DNA from: Dichetophora obliterata
Lineage: Eukaryota > Arthropoda > Insecta > Diptera > Sciomyzidae
Assembly (NCBI GenBank): GCA_963920525.1
Contig: OY986436.1
Span: forward strand, 182,589,496 to 182,653,495
Direction of reading: 5' to 3'
Length of the DNA stretch: 64,000 bases
Positions 47,001 through 54,917 of this stretch are shown here, one piece after another. The notes beneath the pieces were generated by a model. That model saw only the letters and a program-made list of their open reading frames with translations, was not told the origin of the DNA and made no database searches. The position numbers were made by a program, and so were the translations under genes. How positions within the stretch are numbered: the stretch's first letter is position 1; every line of letters begins with the position of its first letter.

Positions 47001-50000
47001 AAAAGAAAAATATCTCACGGTTTCAATCGTAAAAAACTAAGATTTGGGGATTTTGTTCAGATGGTTACTGTCGGTAACTGTACAAAAAATGGGCGTGGTC
47101 GTTATATAAATACGCCTACTTTTTCGAAATCATGGCAATTCCGGTGTTCTGCACATTTTTACAGTGAAACTTGCTCTTTATGTGCTCCAAGAGACAAACA
47201 CAATTTATAAATGTTTTCACGCCCACTTTTAACGCCCACAAATCAATATCTATATATATATAAAGCAAAACGATGTGTGTCTGGCTGTGTGATGTCTATA
47301 AACTCCAAAACTACTGAACCGATTGACCTGAAATTTTAGCAGTCGATTTGTTTCAGGTACGAGATGGTTGAGGAAAAAAATTTGCCGCACCCCCCTTTTA
47401 CCGCCCCCAAATCAATAAAAATGTTATATTTCAGTCGGTTTGGGTCGTATATGGCTAAAATTTTGTAATTTAGTATGTACGGTTACTGTCGACAACTGTC
47501 CTAAAAATGGGTTTCCACGCCCCCTTTTACCGCCCACAAATAAATGAAAATGGTTTATTTCAGACGGCTTTGGTCGTATAAGACTTAAATTTGTTACTTT
47601 GGTTTGTGAAGTTACTGACAGTAACTGTACGAAAAATTGGTTTTCACGCCCCCTTTTGCGCCCACAAATCAGTGAAAATGCTATATTTCATGCAGTTTTG
47701 GCCGTATGAGACTAACATATGATACTTAAGTTTGTATGGTTACTTTCGGCAATTGTACTAAAAAAGGACGTCAGCGCTATATAGCCACACCCACTTTTTA
47801 AGAAACCATCAAAATTGACTACTGGGTCGATTGAGCTAAAATGTTGGCTTAGTTTGTACGGTTACTGTTAGCAACTGTACTAAAAATTGGTCTCCACGCC
47901 CCCCTTTTACCGCCCACAAACCAATGAAAACGTTTTATTTCAACGGTTTGGGTCGTATTAGACAAAAATTTTGTAATTCAGTACATATGGTTACTCTCGG
48001 CAAGTGCACTAAAAATAGGCCTGCCCTACTTTAGTTAAACTCACTTTTCGGGGAGTTAGCGTCCAGTGAAGTAAAGTGCGCCAGGCTTAACCTAAATTGA
48101 GGTGAAATTTGGGCAGTCGATTTGTTTCGATTACGAGATGGCTCAAGGGAAACATTTTACCGCACCCCTTTTTACCGCTTGCAAAACAACAAAAATAGAC
48201 TAAAATGTGGTTATTTAGTGCACATGGCTACTTTCGGCAGCTGTACTGAAAATGGTGAATATATTTGACATTTCTTGACATTTTTGTGTATAGCAGTAAG
48301 GCGGTCTGTGGCAGAACAACGTTTGCCTAGGAGATAGATTGTTCCTGTGAGGTTTGGTAACGTTTGGACGAGGGGGCGTGGTTCCTCCCATACAAGCCAA
48401 ATTTGCGCTATCGACCACAAACCAAATAAGGGATATATATCAGACGGTTTCGATCGTAAAAACTAAGATATTATCATTTTGTTCAGATGGTAACTGTCAG
48501 TAACTGTACAAAAATAACTTTTTCGTCGCAATATATATACGCTCACTTTTTCGAAATCATGGCAATTCCGGAGTTCTACACATTTTTATACTGAAACTTG
48601 CTGTGTAGGTGCTCCAAAAGGCAGTCACGATACATAAATGTTTTCACGCCCACTTTTAGCACCCACAAATCAATATCTGTACATATAAAAATGAATCGTG
48701 ATTTGTTCGGATGCTTAAAACTTGAAAACGACTAGACCAAATAGGATACTTCCTTCTACTGGTTTGTTCGTAACTGCTACGCAAAGGTTTAGGAAAAAAG
48801 TAATGCCACACCCCTTTTATCGCCCACAAATCAATAAAAATGCTATATTTAAGAAGGTTTTGGTCGTATTAAATTAAAATTTGGTAAATAAGTTCTTATG
48901 ATGACTGTCACTAACTTTAATAAAAACGGGCGTTGTCACACTTCATCTACGCCTACTTTTGGAAATATCACAATACTCCGAAACTATTGGTCCGATTGAG
49001 CTCAAATTTTGTAAGTGGCTTTGCTTTGAGTACGAGATGGTTTAAGAAGAAATGCCACTCCTTCTTTTACCTCCCATTAATATAAAAACAATTTGTGTTA
49101 TCGAATAGCGTTATGGGTTGCACAGCTTAGAAATTCGGTATTCGACCACAATTTAGACGTACCGTTTCAGTGATGAAATTTTATGGGAGTTGGACAAGGG
49201 GGAGGGGCACCTCTCATACAACCCAAATTGGTGATATCGAATGGCTTTGAATTTATAGGAATTCAGCTTTGGAATTCAGTTTTTGACCTCAATTTACACA
49301 TGCAGTTTCAATGATTTTTTTTTATGGGCGTTGGACAGGGAGGCCTGACATCTCCCTTACATCCCAAATTTGCAATATCGAATTGCTTTGAAGTTATAGG
49401 TTGACAGCGTAAGAAATCGGTATTCGACCTAAATTTATACATGCACTTTCATTTCTTACATTTTATGGGCGTAGGGAAAAGGGGAGTGACACTTCCCATA
49501 CAACCCAACTTTGTGCTATCAAATAGCTTTGGAGTTATAGGTCGCACAGCATCGGAATTCAGTATTTGACCAAAATTTACGCATGCAGATTTACTGATAA
49601 AATTTTTAAGAGTTTGTCGGGGGGCGTGGCACCTCCAACTTAACCCAAATTTGCGATATCGAATAGCTTTGGAGTTATAGGTAACTCAGCCTCGGAATTC
49701 AGTATTCGACCTCAATTTACACATGCAGTTTCATTGGTTAAATTTTATGGGCGTAAGGAAAAGGGCAGTGGCACCTCCCATACAACCTAAATTTGTGCTA
49801 TCGAATAGTTTTGGAGATATATGTCGCACAGTTTTGGAATTCGGTATTCAACCTCCATGTACACATGCAGTTTAATTGATTACATTCTATGAGCGGTGAT
49901 CAAGAGGGCGTGGCACTTCCTATACAACCCTAATTTGTTATATCGAATGGCTTGTGGATATAGGTCGCACAGTCTCGGAATTCAGTATTCTACCTCAATT

Positions 50001-51712
50001 TAGACATGCTGTTTAACTGATAACATTTTATGGGCGTTTGAATAGGGAGAGTGGCAGCAACGCGCCGGGTTTCAGCTAGTAACATTATATAAGTGCATAC
50101 GTATATTAATAAAATATTTTACAGAAATGTATACATACGACTATACTTTTAAAATTTGTCCAGGTACACATTCCAATTAAAAAATTGAAGTTTAAAATAT
50201 GTTCTGATTCTAATGAAATGAGCATTTTTGAGTATGAGTATGTCACTATTGCAATTTATGCAGCAAGAGTATGGTGCAATTCCATTCATTTCTTTGAGAT
50301 TTTGTTGGCCTTTTTTAAACTTATTTAATTTGCATTTTTTTGTTGCTTTAGACTTTCGAGATGCGACCGATCATTTCGCAGTAATATTTTTTAGTTCAAG
50401 TGTTAGTCTCACAAGAACTTCCTTTTTTAGTAACGTCCCGAATGACCCCAAAAAAATAACAAATTTAGATGCGGTAAGATGCAGGATGTTATAATTATTA
50501 TAAATTATACTCATGAAGAGCTATTTAACCAGATACATCTTAATTGAAAAACTGTTAATACAATTTGCGACATTTATGAAAAAATGTATCAGAATAGAAT
50601 TACCCATAAGCAGCATACGGTAATATATTGCAGCTAACATTAATGCTGTAAATCCATAATCGAGTTTAAGGAATGTTCCTTACGTCCTTTTTTATACGAC
50701 CCGACTGATAAAAATATCTTATTGCTCAAATTACAAGATTATCACCTTGTATGAATACCCTTAATATTTATTCCACTCAAGTAAATTTGTGACGAGAACA
50801 ACTAACTTTATCTAAAAAGCTCACAATTAAATTCATGTATGTTATGTTTTCTAAGTTTCCTATCTTGTTATCTTTGATGTAACCTACAAAAACTATTTCT
50901 TTGACAGACGTTACTCAAAACTTATACCTACAGTAATTTCACAATTCCCTTTTTTTTCTTTTTTGTTCTCTCCAAATAACGGTAGACTGCGTTGTATAAC
51001 ACAGTTGTATTAAATTGTATAACACAGTTCAAATGCATCTCTTGTTGTGAATAGTGTAACTTTTGTTAATTTTTTATTTTTTCGTTTTTACTAACAATAG
51101 ATAGTTTTGCAGCAGATAACAAAGTCAGTAAATTGTTTAAAAAAAAAAATAAAATAAAATTGAACAGAGCAGACAATACATTTACTCTAGCGTATTCATG
51201 TATTGGGCAGAGAGTACAAGGCTAAAAAACATCGCTTGGTCACGTTTGATTGCTTAACAATGAAAATCCGAGTTTTATAACAAAAAAAAAAACAACAAAA
51301 AAAAAAACCAGTAGAATCACAAGTTGTGAATTAAAGCTATTTAAATAAAGACTCGAAACATTTTTTTAATATAAATAAAGTTCTGTTGTGATACTTACGG
51401 ATCTTCAGTTATGATGAAGTTACGATCATCATATGATATGCATTCTTTGATGGTACTAATCGTTATGCCATAAAGACGACGCACTAAAGCTTCTACAACT
51501 TCAACTTTAATTTCGGGCTTGATTTTCGATCCAGGCTTTAGTATACCACTTTGATCCGGCTGATCTTTATCATCGCTGACCTCTTCCATTGTTTCGTTTG
51601 CTTTGTTGATCGCACTGTTTTGTGGCGTTACACCATCGTATTGATGATCTGGTGTATAGGATTTGGCTTTGGAAAGATTGATCAGTTCAACATTATTCCA
51701 ATGCTCCTCCAT
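18936..51712 (-). CDS. HYKK: Hydroxylysine kinase (HYKK/AGPHD1 family), four exons
   Basis: Exons 51712-51399, 20023-19899, 19830-19631 and 19562-18936 sum to 1266 bases, 421 residues. Donor and acceptor signals are canonical (GTAAGTAT at the first donor, TTTTTCTAG at the next acceptor) and all phases agree. The protein is an APH-type kinase that phosphorylates 5-hydroxy-L-lysine with GTP in mammals, in lysine/collagen breakdown in the cytosol. Motifs: SYDDRNF at the end of exon 1, the nucleotide lysine in YVLKI (K123), VRLLQYLPG, the catalytic HGDYNEHN (H275, D277, N282) and IDFGDT (D303). The N-terminal 60 residues are acidic and poorly conserved. Intron 1 is about 31.4 kb, full of transposons, and contains tosca on the other strand. 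The intron join is inferred from domain order and phase; a transcript would prove it. Confidence 0.85.
20193..21296 (+). mobile_element. hAT element remnant (ZMYM1/TTF-type)
   Basis: Ends CATTGGCGTCGGAAGCG (20193) and its inverse (to 21296) share an 11-base exact core. The flanks AGAATATA and AGAAAATA form an 8-bp duplication with one mismatch, as expected for hAT. Homopolymer G/C tracts sit next to both ends. A short transposase tail is encoded at 20720-20941. Inserted in HYKK intron 1. Confidence 0.8.
20720..20941 (+). pseudogene. hAT transposase C-terminal dimerisation fragment
   Basis: A 73-codon frame with [21 protein letters not shown] and HAALIHIH, the hAT C-terminal dimerisation signature of the ZMYM1-like (TTF zinc finger) group. 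The DDE core is missing; upstream sequence (20400-20720) holds only scattered broken pieces with stops. Confidence 0.8.
21297..22066. other. AT-rich intron DNA and LINE 3' untranslated tail
   Basis: Very AT-rich, with no gene. The part at about 21930-22066 is the 3' untranslated region of the LINE fragment at 22067-22219. Confidence 0.45.
22067..22219 (-). pseudogene. LINE ORF2 C-terminal fragment
   Basis: The minus strand reads [20 protein letters not shown] then [17 protein letters not shown] and a stop near 22067. This is the pattern that closes CR1/L2-type reverse transcriptase ORFs, where a small product lists N.LP..L and FK..L words. Nothing of the reverse transcriptase core remains. 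Confidence 0.55.
22580..22855. mobile_element. Short MITE near tosca
   Basis: GCACTTACAGTTTATCCCAC at about 22581 is inverted near 22830-22850 (AGCTTACAGATTATCCTACA on the other strand). Non-coding. Boundaries are approximate. Confidence 0.5.
22858..23278. mobile_element. MITE with GGTGTTCACACG ends
   Basis: GGGTGTTCACACGTCTGTCAAA at 22858 faces an inverted AGGTGTTCACACGTTTGTCAAA ending at 23278. The flanks CATTATT and CTTTATT could be an imperfect duplication. It lies about 300 bases upstream of tosca. Confidence 0.6.
23279..23579 (+). promoter_or_regulatory. Upstream region of tosca
   Basis: The stretch between the last MITE and the ATG must hold the promoter and 5' untranslated region of tosca. 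No TATA box or clear initiator can be named with confidence. Confidence 0.35.
23580..25851 (+). CDS. tos: Exonuclease 1 (tosca orthologue), two exons
   Basis: Exons 23580-24383 and 24457-25851 are joined over a 73-base intron (GAG/GTAAGAAG ... TTTCTAG/GTG), giving 732 residues. This XPG/FEN-family 5'-3' exonuclease and flap nuclease acts in mismatch repair, end resection and meiosis. The N-terminal nuclease starts [10 protein letters not shown]. The metal-binding acids are present: D30, D78, E150 and D152 (in YEADAQ), D171 and D173 (TEDSDLT) and D226 (SGCDY). The helix-hairpin-helix part is [11 protein letters not shown]. The long, polar C-terminal half is poorly conserved. It contains KSRFF (about residues 542-546), matching the MLH1-interacting peptide pattern, and QTRLSMFGF (from residue 717), a degenerate PCNA box. 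AATAAA lies near 25930. It sits inside HYKK intron 1 on the opposite strand. Confidence 0.95.
25852..26162. other. tosca 3' region
   Basis: Holds the tosca 3' untranslated region with an AATAAA near 25930. No other feature is seen before the MITE. Confidence 0.5.
26163..26272. mobile_element. 110-bp MITE, copy 1 (TSD CAG)
   Basis: Exactly 110 bases with inverted ends of about 36 bp (GGGCCGAATTACAGCATCCG ... ), flanked by CAG at 26160-26162 and 26273-26275. A nearly identical 110-base copy is at 38328-38437 with CTG duplications. A three-base CWG duplication is known for some PIF/Harbinger elements, so that superfamily is the best guess. Confidence 0.85.
26273..26902. repeat. Diffuse repeat and right half of the 7905-9905 family
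   Basis: 26330-26540 holds reverse-orientation monomers of the GATGGC/GTTGCC repeat. 26520-26850 matches 9625-9890 (AAATCAGCTACC, CACGGAGTCCAC, CTTAAGCTTTTTC) and then becomes CAAGCTTGA-rich, ending CAAGTAGGCTTGTGC. No gene. Confidence 0.55.
26938..28207 (+). pseudogene. LINE 3' fragment carrying a MITE
   Basis: Reads [16 protein letters not shown] from its start, then broken frames (for example 27057-27329 with [20 protein letters not shown]), and the same 3' untranslated region and end (AGCTGAAC) as 9906-11057. The MITE at 27445-28122 is inserted in its 3' untranslated region. The fragment lies in the outer left arm of the giant palindrome and is absent from the right arm. Confidence 0.8.
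27445..28122. mobile_element. Tc1-type foldback MITE, 678 bp
   Basis: Nearly the whole element is an inverted repeat (arms about 330 bp). Ends are CAGTGATGTGCAAA, flanked by TA at 27443-27444 and 28123-28124. The related LINE copy at 10930-11050 shows the uninterrupted 3' untranslated sequence, so the insertion point is clear. The core resembles that of 17850-18718. Confidence 0.9.
28231..29935. repeat. Outer left arm of the giant palindrome
   Basis: Inverted copy of 39058-40965, roughly 90 percent alike in the stretches compared by eye (for example AAAGATCTTTAGATGACATTT at 28267 and inverted near 40910). It contains the Helitron at 29173-29640, absent from the other arm. Confidence 0.85.
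29173..29640 (-). mobile_element. Non-autonomous Helitron, 468 bp
   Basis: On the minus strand it starts TCTAATATATAAAA (29640) and ends AAGCTAG (29173), between A and T, with no duplication. The matching site in the other palindrome arm (about 39355) lacks it and reads through, so both ends are exact. Contains GCGCGTTGCTGCC next to the CTAG end, shared with 31566-32878 and 46781-50079. Confidence 0.85.
30060..30302 (-). other. 80-codon frame in left inner arm
   Basis: Encodes [20 protein letters not shown] and onward, the same 80 residues as 36020-36262 in the other arm. Lysine, serine and phenylalanine rich; no known domain. The identity may only reflect DNA identity of the arms. It is not claimed as a gene. 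Confidence 0.3.
31566..32878 (-). mobile_element. Non-autonomous Helitron, 1.31 kb
   Basis: On the minus strand: 5' TCTATATAAATAAAA (32878), 3' CCAGCTAG (31566), between A and T. The opposite inner arm (about 34770) has the uninterrupted site. The interior has several degenerate copies of a roughly 145-bp unit (TTATCAGTGAAAC, GCCACGCCCC, TATTCGATATCGCAAAT) and about 2.5 copies of a 115-bp unit with TTTTTCTTTCNGTAAAAAC. Confidence 0.88.
33029..34035. repeat. Centre of the palindrome, TGTAAATATTG-rich
   Basis: Not palindromic. Holds many degenerate TGTAAATATTGTAAATACATT copies (33110-33330; resumes at 33980). The 33682-33879 frame is not supported. Confidence 0.5.
34048..34386 (-). mobile_element. 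tRNA-derived SINE
   Basis: On the minus strand the head has an A box (TAGCCTAGTGG, 34376-34366) and an exact B box (GGTTCAATTCC, 34323-34313), then a tRNA-unrelated body with CTTCTTGAGGGCATAAGCC and an A/T-rich tail. The flanks AAAATTAAATTA (34036-34047) and AAAATTATATGA (34388-34399) form a 10/12 duplication. Acceptor-stem halves do not pair, so it is not a tRNA gene. It sits at the centre of the palindrome. Confidence 0.8.
34602..36388. repeat. Inner right arm of the giant palindrome
   Basis: 1787 bases, the inverted copy of the left inner arm and free of Helitrons. It gives the empty site for the 31566-32878 insertion. It holds the second copy of the 80-codon frame (36020-36262). Confidence 0.9.
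36020..36262 (+). other. 80-codon frame in right inner arm
   Basis: Same protein as 30060-30302 on the opposite strand. See that entry. Confidence 0.3.
36435..36649. mobile_element. MITE, 215 bp, TSD TTAATAT
   Basis: Ends CATGGTGCAACTAGACAAGG and the inverse of CATGGCAAAACTAGACAAGG; both continue into TAGTGTT(G/A)GGGC. TTAATAT lies on both sides (36428-36434 and 36650-36656). The 89-codon frame at 36436 runs through the terminal repeats and is an artefact. Confidence 0.75.
37510..38125 (+). pseudogene. Degenerate mariner transposase fragment
   Basis: Begins with [20 protein letters not shown], then an in-frame [23 protein letters not shown] and IIHIDYLP. A frameshift near 37800 moves the reading to 37805-38125, with [28 protein letters not shown] and KKWLGGKRF. 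The D residues of the first and second catalytic positions remain, but the frame is broken. Sequence type is mariner, perhaps cecropia-like. N-terminal DNA-binding part missing; terminal repeats not found. Confidence 0.85.
38328..38437. mobile_element. 110-bp MITE, copy 2 (TSD CTG)
   Basis: Same family, length and orientation as 26163-26272, flanked by CTG at 38325-38327 and 38438-38440. Only a few substitutions separate the two copies. Confidence 0.85.
39420..40169 (+). pseudogene. RTE-type ORF2 C-terminal region
   Basis: The open frame reads [73 protein letters not shown] and [18 protein letters not shown], the typical C-terminal words of RTE-clade LINEs. The catalytic core is absent because of 5' truncation. 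The first codons (39420-39447) belong to the target site, not the element. No internal stops, so a recent insertion. Confidence 0.85.
39448..40187 (+). mobile_element. 5'-truncated RTE-type LINE with 15-bp TSD
   Basis: A 740-base insertion flanked by GTAATAACAAAAAAT at 39433-39447 and 40188-40202, with a short TAAG tail. The left arm of the palindrome has the uninterrupted sequence. It encodes the C-terminal end of ORF2. Confidence 0.9.
41051..41575. other. AT-rich DNA between elements
   Basis: No gene or element is seen. Confidence 0.4.
41576..43154 (-). mobile_element. Tc1-like element, degenerate
   Basis: 1579 bases, with ends CAGTGATGTGCGATGAAATA in inverted orientation and TA on both sides (41574-41575 and 43155-43156). 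Further subterminal copies of AAATAGAGCCAG-like words (for example near 41778 and 42925) suggest an IR/DR arrangement. The transposase is on the minus strand and is broken. Confidence 0.9.
41964..42614 (-). pseudogene. Tc1-like transposase, broken
   Basis: One frame 42614 to 41964 is interrupted by TAG at 42185-42183. The upstream part has [14 protein letters not shown] and [11 protein letters not shown] with the first catalytic Asp, then [14 protein letters not shown]. The downstream part has the second Asp (FQQDNDPKH) but then jumps directly to [15 protein letters not shown]: the linker residues are deleted and the third catalytic position (normally PIENLW) is Lys. The DNA-binding N-terminus is not recovered intact. 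Confidence 0.85.
43283..43727. mobile_element. MITE with TAGGGCTATTCCCG ends
   Basis: TAGGGCTATTCCCGATTACG continues to CAAATAGC and is inverted at the right end (GCTATTTGCCCGTAACTGGG onward), about 29 bases with a few mismatches. It is 445 bases. Inner words (GATTTGCATTTGCC, GCAAATATTT) are repeated. No clean duplication. Confidence 0.75.
43728..44669. other. Intron DNA with a 31-bp stem-loop
   Basis: 43938-43968 and 44002-44032 are inverted repeats (ATATGATTTAAATACAAATT) with three mismatches. The 44079-44381 minus frame has no recognised domain. Confidence 0.45.
44670..45215. repeat. Motif array: GAAATAACGCCCAAAAT-like words
   Basis: About a dozen degenerate copies of GAAATAAcgCCCAAAA (variants AAATAAGACCCAAAAT, AAATAAAACC) in one direction between AT-rich spacers. 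Terminal repeats were not fixed. Confidence 0.6.
45216..46780. other. AT-rich intron DNA with an inverted repeat pair
   Basis: About 46010-46095 and 46450-46560 are inverted copies (GAATGTG, TTAAGAAATATT, GTTCTAGA, ATCAATGGTGG). They may mark another foldback element of about 550 bases. No gene. Confidence 0.45.
46781..50079 (+). mobile_element. Composite Helitron tract
   Basis: Starts A/TCTATATATATAAAAATGG at 46781 and ends CAACGCGCCGGGTTTCAGCTAG/T at 50079. A second TCTATATATATATAAAG start lies at 47249. The block at 46913-47250 recurs at 48342-48690 (both with GTTCCTGTGAGGTTT and CCCATACAAGCCAAATTTG), a spacing of about 1430. The last kilobase (49080-50079) holds seven degenerate units of about 142 bp. 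It is non-coding, and no Rep/helicase was seen. Confidence 0.75.
49080..50060. repeat. Seven degenerate 142-bp units in the Helitron
   Basis: The shared words ACATGCAGTTTCA, ATTTTATGGGCG, CCCAAATTTGCGATATCGAAT and GAATTCGGTATTCGACC recur at about 49150, 49300, 49438, 49580, 49720, 49865 and 50005. The same words are in 31600-32500 in reverse. Confidence 0.75.
50080..51398. other. HYKK intron 1, proximal part
   Basis: AT-rich, with poly-A runs near 51280-51310. The 50228-50494 frame has no domain and is not supported. Confidence 0.45.
51399..51712 (-). CDS. HYKK: HYKK exon 1 (N-terminal)
   Basis: Encodes residues 1-104 plus two bases of codon 105. ATG at 51712 begins [10 protein letters not shown]. 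The family part starts near [20 protein letters not shown] and runs through LVRRLYG and SYDDRNF. The donor CC/GTAAGTAT is strong; if read through, a TAA follows at once. An arthropod-type initiator TCAGT lies on this strand at 51812-51808, about 100 bases upstream. Confidence 0.88.
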
Positions 51713-52417
51713 GCTGTAGCTTATTTGTGATTGCGTTCCAATGCTTTTGACTGCAATTGAATGTGTTTGTAAATTTTACTGTTTTCGCCCTGCGCTGTTG
51801 TTTTCACACTGATCGTGCACAACTCAAATGATCACTCGTTTTACTCGAACTCAACTAAACTCAACTCGATCTTCTTCTATGCGTTGAAATAAAATGGCAT
51901 TAATTTGTTCTATTTGCTTAATTTTTAAATCGTGTATCTTATATTTGCTTAAGTTTAATTTGTCTTTTGTTATATTGATTGTTGTTCCTACTTCTGGTTG
52001 CTCCAACAGTGGGATAGTGCATATTCCGATGTTAGTTGTTTTATTATTTATCAAAATATAAATCGCGTAAAAACGGTTTTGCAGCATATAGCAATGTTTA
52101 AATTTCCAAAAAGGTTCCAGTGACTGAATGTCTGCTGATAAGATTCGAAAAAGAAAAAATTAAACTGGTGTACAAAAGAAATATCAGCTAGGCAAATATA
52201 TGTGCTATATATTATTTGTTAGATAAGGGTGACCCAAATTAAAAAAATGTCTCTAGTCATGATTGTTAATTTATAGAGGTATGAATCTCAAAGTTTCATC
52301 TTAATTTAACAATTGTCAATTTTCCTTTTAAATTTTTTTCATTTGTTTAAGAATTTAAAATTTTACAATTTTTATTGAAAAATTGTTAAATTTCATTAGC
52401 TGTCGTATTGTTTCTGT
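51713..52417 (-). promoter_or_regulatory. HYKK upstream region
   Basis: Contains a minus-strand TCAGT initiator-like site (51812-51808). A 78-codon minus frame (51851-52087, MLQNRFYAIYILINN) ends just upstream; it has no recognised domain and may be chance. Confidence 0.35.
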
Positions 52418-53224
52418 TTTAATCGCCCAAGTGCCAAAAGGAACAATCACCCAAAAGTTTTAACTTTTATTCATAATGTAAAATCGTTCAAAAAAAGGAT
52501 AAACAATCGCCCAAAATTGTCAATAATCGTCCAAATTTGAAATGAACAATCGCCCAAAGCATTGGGTATTTATTCATAATGAATGATTACCCAAAGTTAC
52601 AATGATCAATCGCACAAACCAAAGGCAGAAGATATCCCCTTCTCTTGATTTAGAGTTGATTTTATTTCCATCAACTTTTTTGATCATTCCCAATAACCCG
52701 AAAAATTTCACATGATCGCTTTCAAAAAGGTCGTACGCCAAAAAAAAAAAATAGACCATAACTTCAAATTGATTTTCCCTTACGATGCATTTCCCTTGTA
52801 CGAAATGAGCACATAATGATAAAGTATTTATAAAAACATTTCGTACATGAGATTTTCAAATCAATTTGGGCGATCGTGCACTACGGCACGTCTACACAGT
52901 TCAAATAATTAACTTTCAATGGCAATTTTTCCTAACAGGTGGTAGATAACCAAATGTGCAAACATGCATTCACAGTCACTTTTGATTTTAAATAGAATAG
53001 ATGACAAATTAAGCAAAATGAACAATCGCCCAAAAAGCAAATACATAATTAGGTAAATTTTTGTAAAAATATTCATTTAAATACCAATTTCATAAATGAA
53101 AAATCGCCCAAAATTTAATATTAGGTGATTATTCTCGCTTTTAATTAATTTAAATTTTTTTTGTCAATTTTTAGCCGAATTTTGGGCGATTGGTCATTTT
53201 GGCGCTTTTGGCGATTAGTCACAC
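52418..53224. mobile_element. Motif-array element: AACAATCGCCCAAA-like words
   Basis: TAATCGCCCAAGTGCCAAAA at the left is inverted at the right (TTTTGGCGCTTTTGGCGATTAG). The interior has many degenerate copies of CAATCGCCCAAA in both directions. Non-coding. Resembles the array at 44670-45215 in plan. Confidence 0.6.
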
Positions 53225-54917
53225 AGCCGTTTTTAACACACTAGGTCCCTTTCTTCATACAAGTGTACATATAGATAAATATCTTACTCGTTTTCTTGAT
53301 AACCTTACATAAAAAAAATGGACCACCCTTACAAAAAAGTTATAAGATACACAATTTTGCTTATAGTAAATACGTTTGCATGCAGCGTAAAATTGGGCGA
53401 TAATCATTGTTAATTTAATAATAAAGAAATATAGCAAAAAGACAATAAGAAGTCTGCAGTCCCGACATTGGCTTAGTTTAAAAACAAGAAATATTATTTC
53501 AAACATGCCGTTTCAGAAATTTTATAAAAAAAAATTAATCTTAGATCTTTGATATTTGAATGCAACTCAGTTATTGACATGTCAAAAATGCTATGATAGC
53601 CTGACATTATACTATAGCTATTAGTGAAATTTGCGATCTAGTGCAAATGGTCTTGCATGAATGCAATTGCAAAATATTATTACATATGTTTGCACTACAC
53701 TAACAAAATTCTCAGATTTGCACTTGCTACGTTCTTGCAAAAATGCACCACTGAAAACCTGAAAACTGCTTTCAGGTGAAGACAAAACGTGTCAAAAGTT
53801 TGGGAAGAATTCAATTTTGTTTCATTGCGATCTTAAAGTAAAACTAGTAAGGAATTATCTTCGACTGGACCGAAGTTAAAATACCCCTACAGCCGTATTT
53901 TACTTTATTTGAGGTCTTGAATGTTGTATTATTTTGATGACGTCACTTTTATAAGGCGTGATTTTTATCCAAATATTTCATATTTGAAACTGAGAGTCTT
54001 TTTTATTTATTAAAGCTTGCAATATTAGGTATTATGTGCAATATTAGATTTAAACATTAGTTTTTTTTTTTAAATTTATAAAGGTTTCTCTATTATGATG
54101 ACGTCACTTTGTATGGCCGAATTTTCAGTTTCTTTTACCCAATTCCTAGAATCGAGTACATAGTAAAGATTCAAACTTGTTTGCAAAATTTGAAGCCATT
54201 GTACTAAATTTTATTGGAATTTAAGGAGATTTTACAGTTTTAAAAAAGTCACCTTGTATGGGAGGTTGACGTGGTTTTCATTCGAATTTTACAAACTTCA
54301 TGCTCACAGTGCATATTTAGGCCTAAAACTTATGTGAAAAATTTGAAGGCATCAGATCCATTTTCGTGAAATTTAAGGATGTAGTCTGGTGGTCGAGTTT
54401 TAAATGTTTATTAATGAATTTCGAAAGTACAATATATTGAGAGTATACTGTACAAATTTCCAACCAAAATTCAAAATATTAGCGCCTCATATTGCGCGTT
54501 GTGTGTTGTTTTTTGGATCGGCCCGGTTTTACAAAATTCTATCGGGCCGATTGTACTGAAATTTGAACACTAAACGCACCGAACCACTTTGTGCTTAATA
54601 CGGTTTCATTTTTTCTCTGGCTACCAATATGCATTTCTACCTATGAATTCTAGTATCTTAATAATATGCATGGATTTGATACACAAACAGTCAAAAGTTG
54701 AGCTGACAAAACCGAAATCAATAGGGGTATTCTATATGTCTAGGATATGCCCGTTGCATGGTGCAAAAATAGAAAATATACAATCCGTGCATCGCCACAA
54801 CAACAAAATACAAGTAAAAAATCTTGCAATATTTCCTATGTATGCTACACTAAAACCCATGTTACGGCGTTGTTATGAAGAATAGTTTATGAAATGCAAC
54901 CCTGTGATTGTAATGAG
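53225..54917. other. AT-rich region, nothing assigned
   Basis: Two TGATGACGTCACTTT words (near 53938 and 54097) lie in similar contexts, so part of 53900-54250 may be an old duplication. Frames at 53255 and 54589 lack domains. Confidence 0.4.

Noticed and set aside
46800..47210. 136-codon frame as a gene
   Set aside because: It is Helitron repeat sequence; the homologous block at 48342-48690 does not keep the frame.
51851..52087. 78-codon minus frame just upstream of HYKK
   Set aside because: Low-complexity and without recognised domain; may be chance. Kept only as a note.
53938..54110. TGACGTCA sites as CRE-type regulatory elements
   Set aside because: They recur in MITEs and old repeats across the window, with no linked gene.
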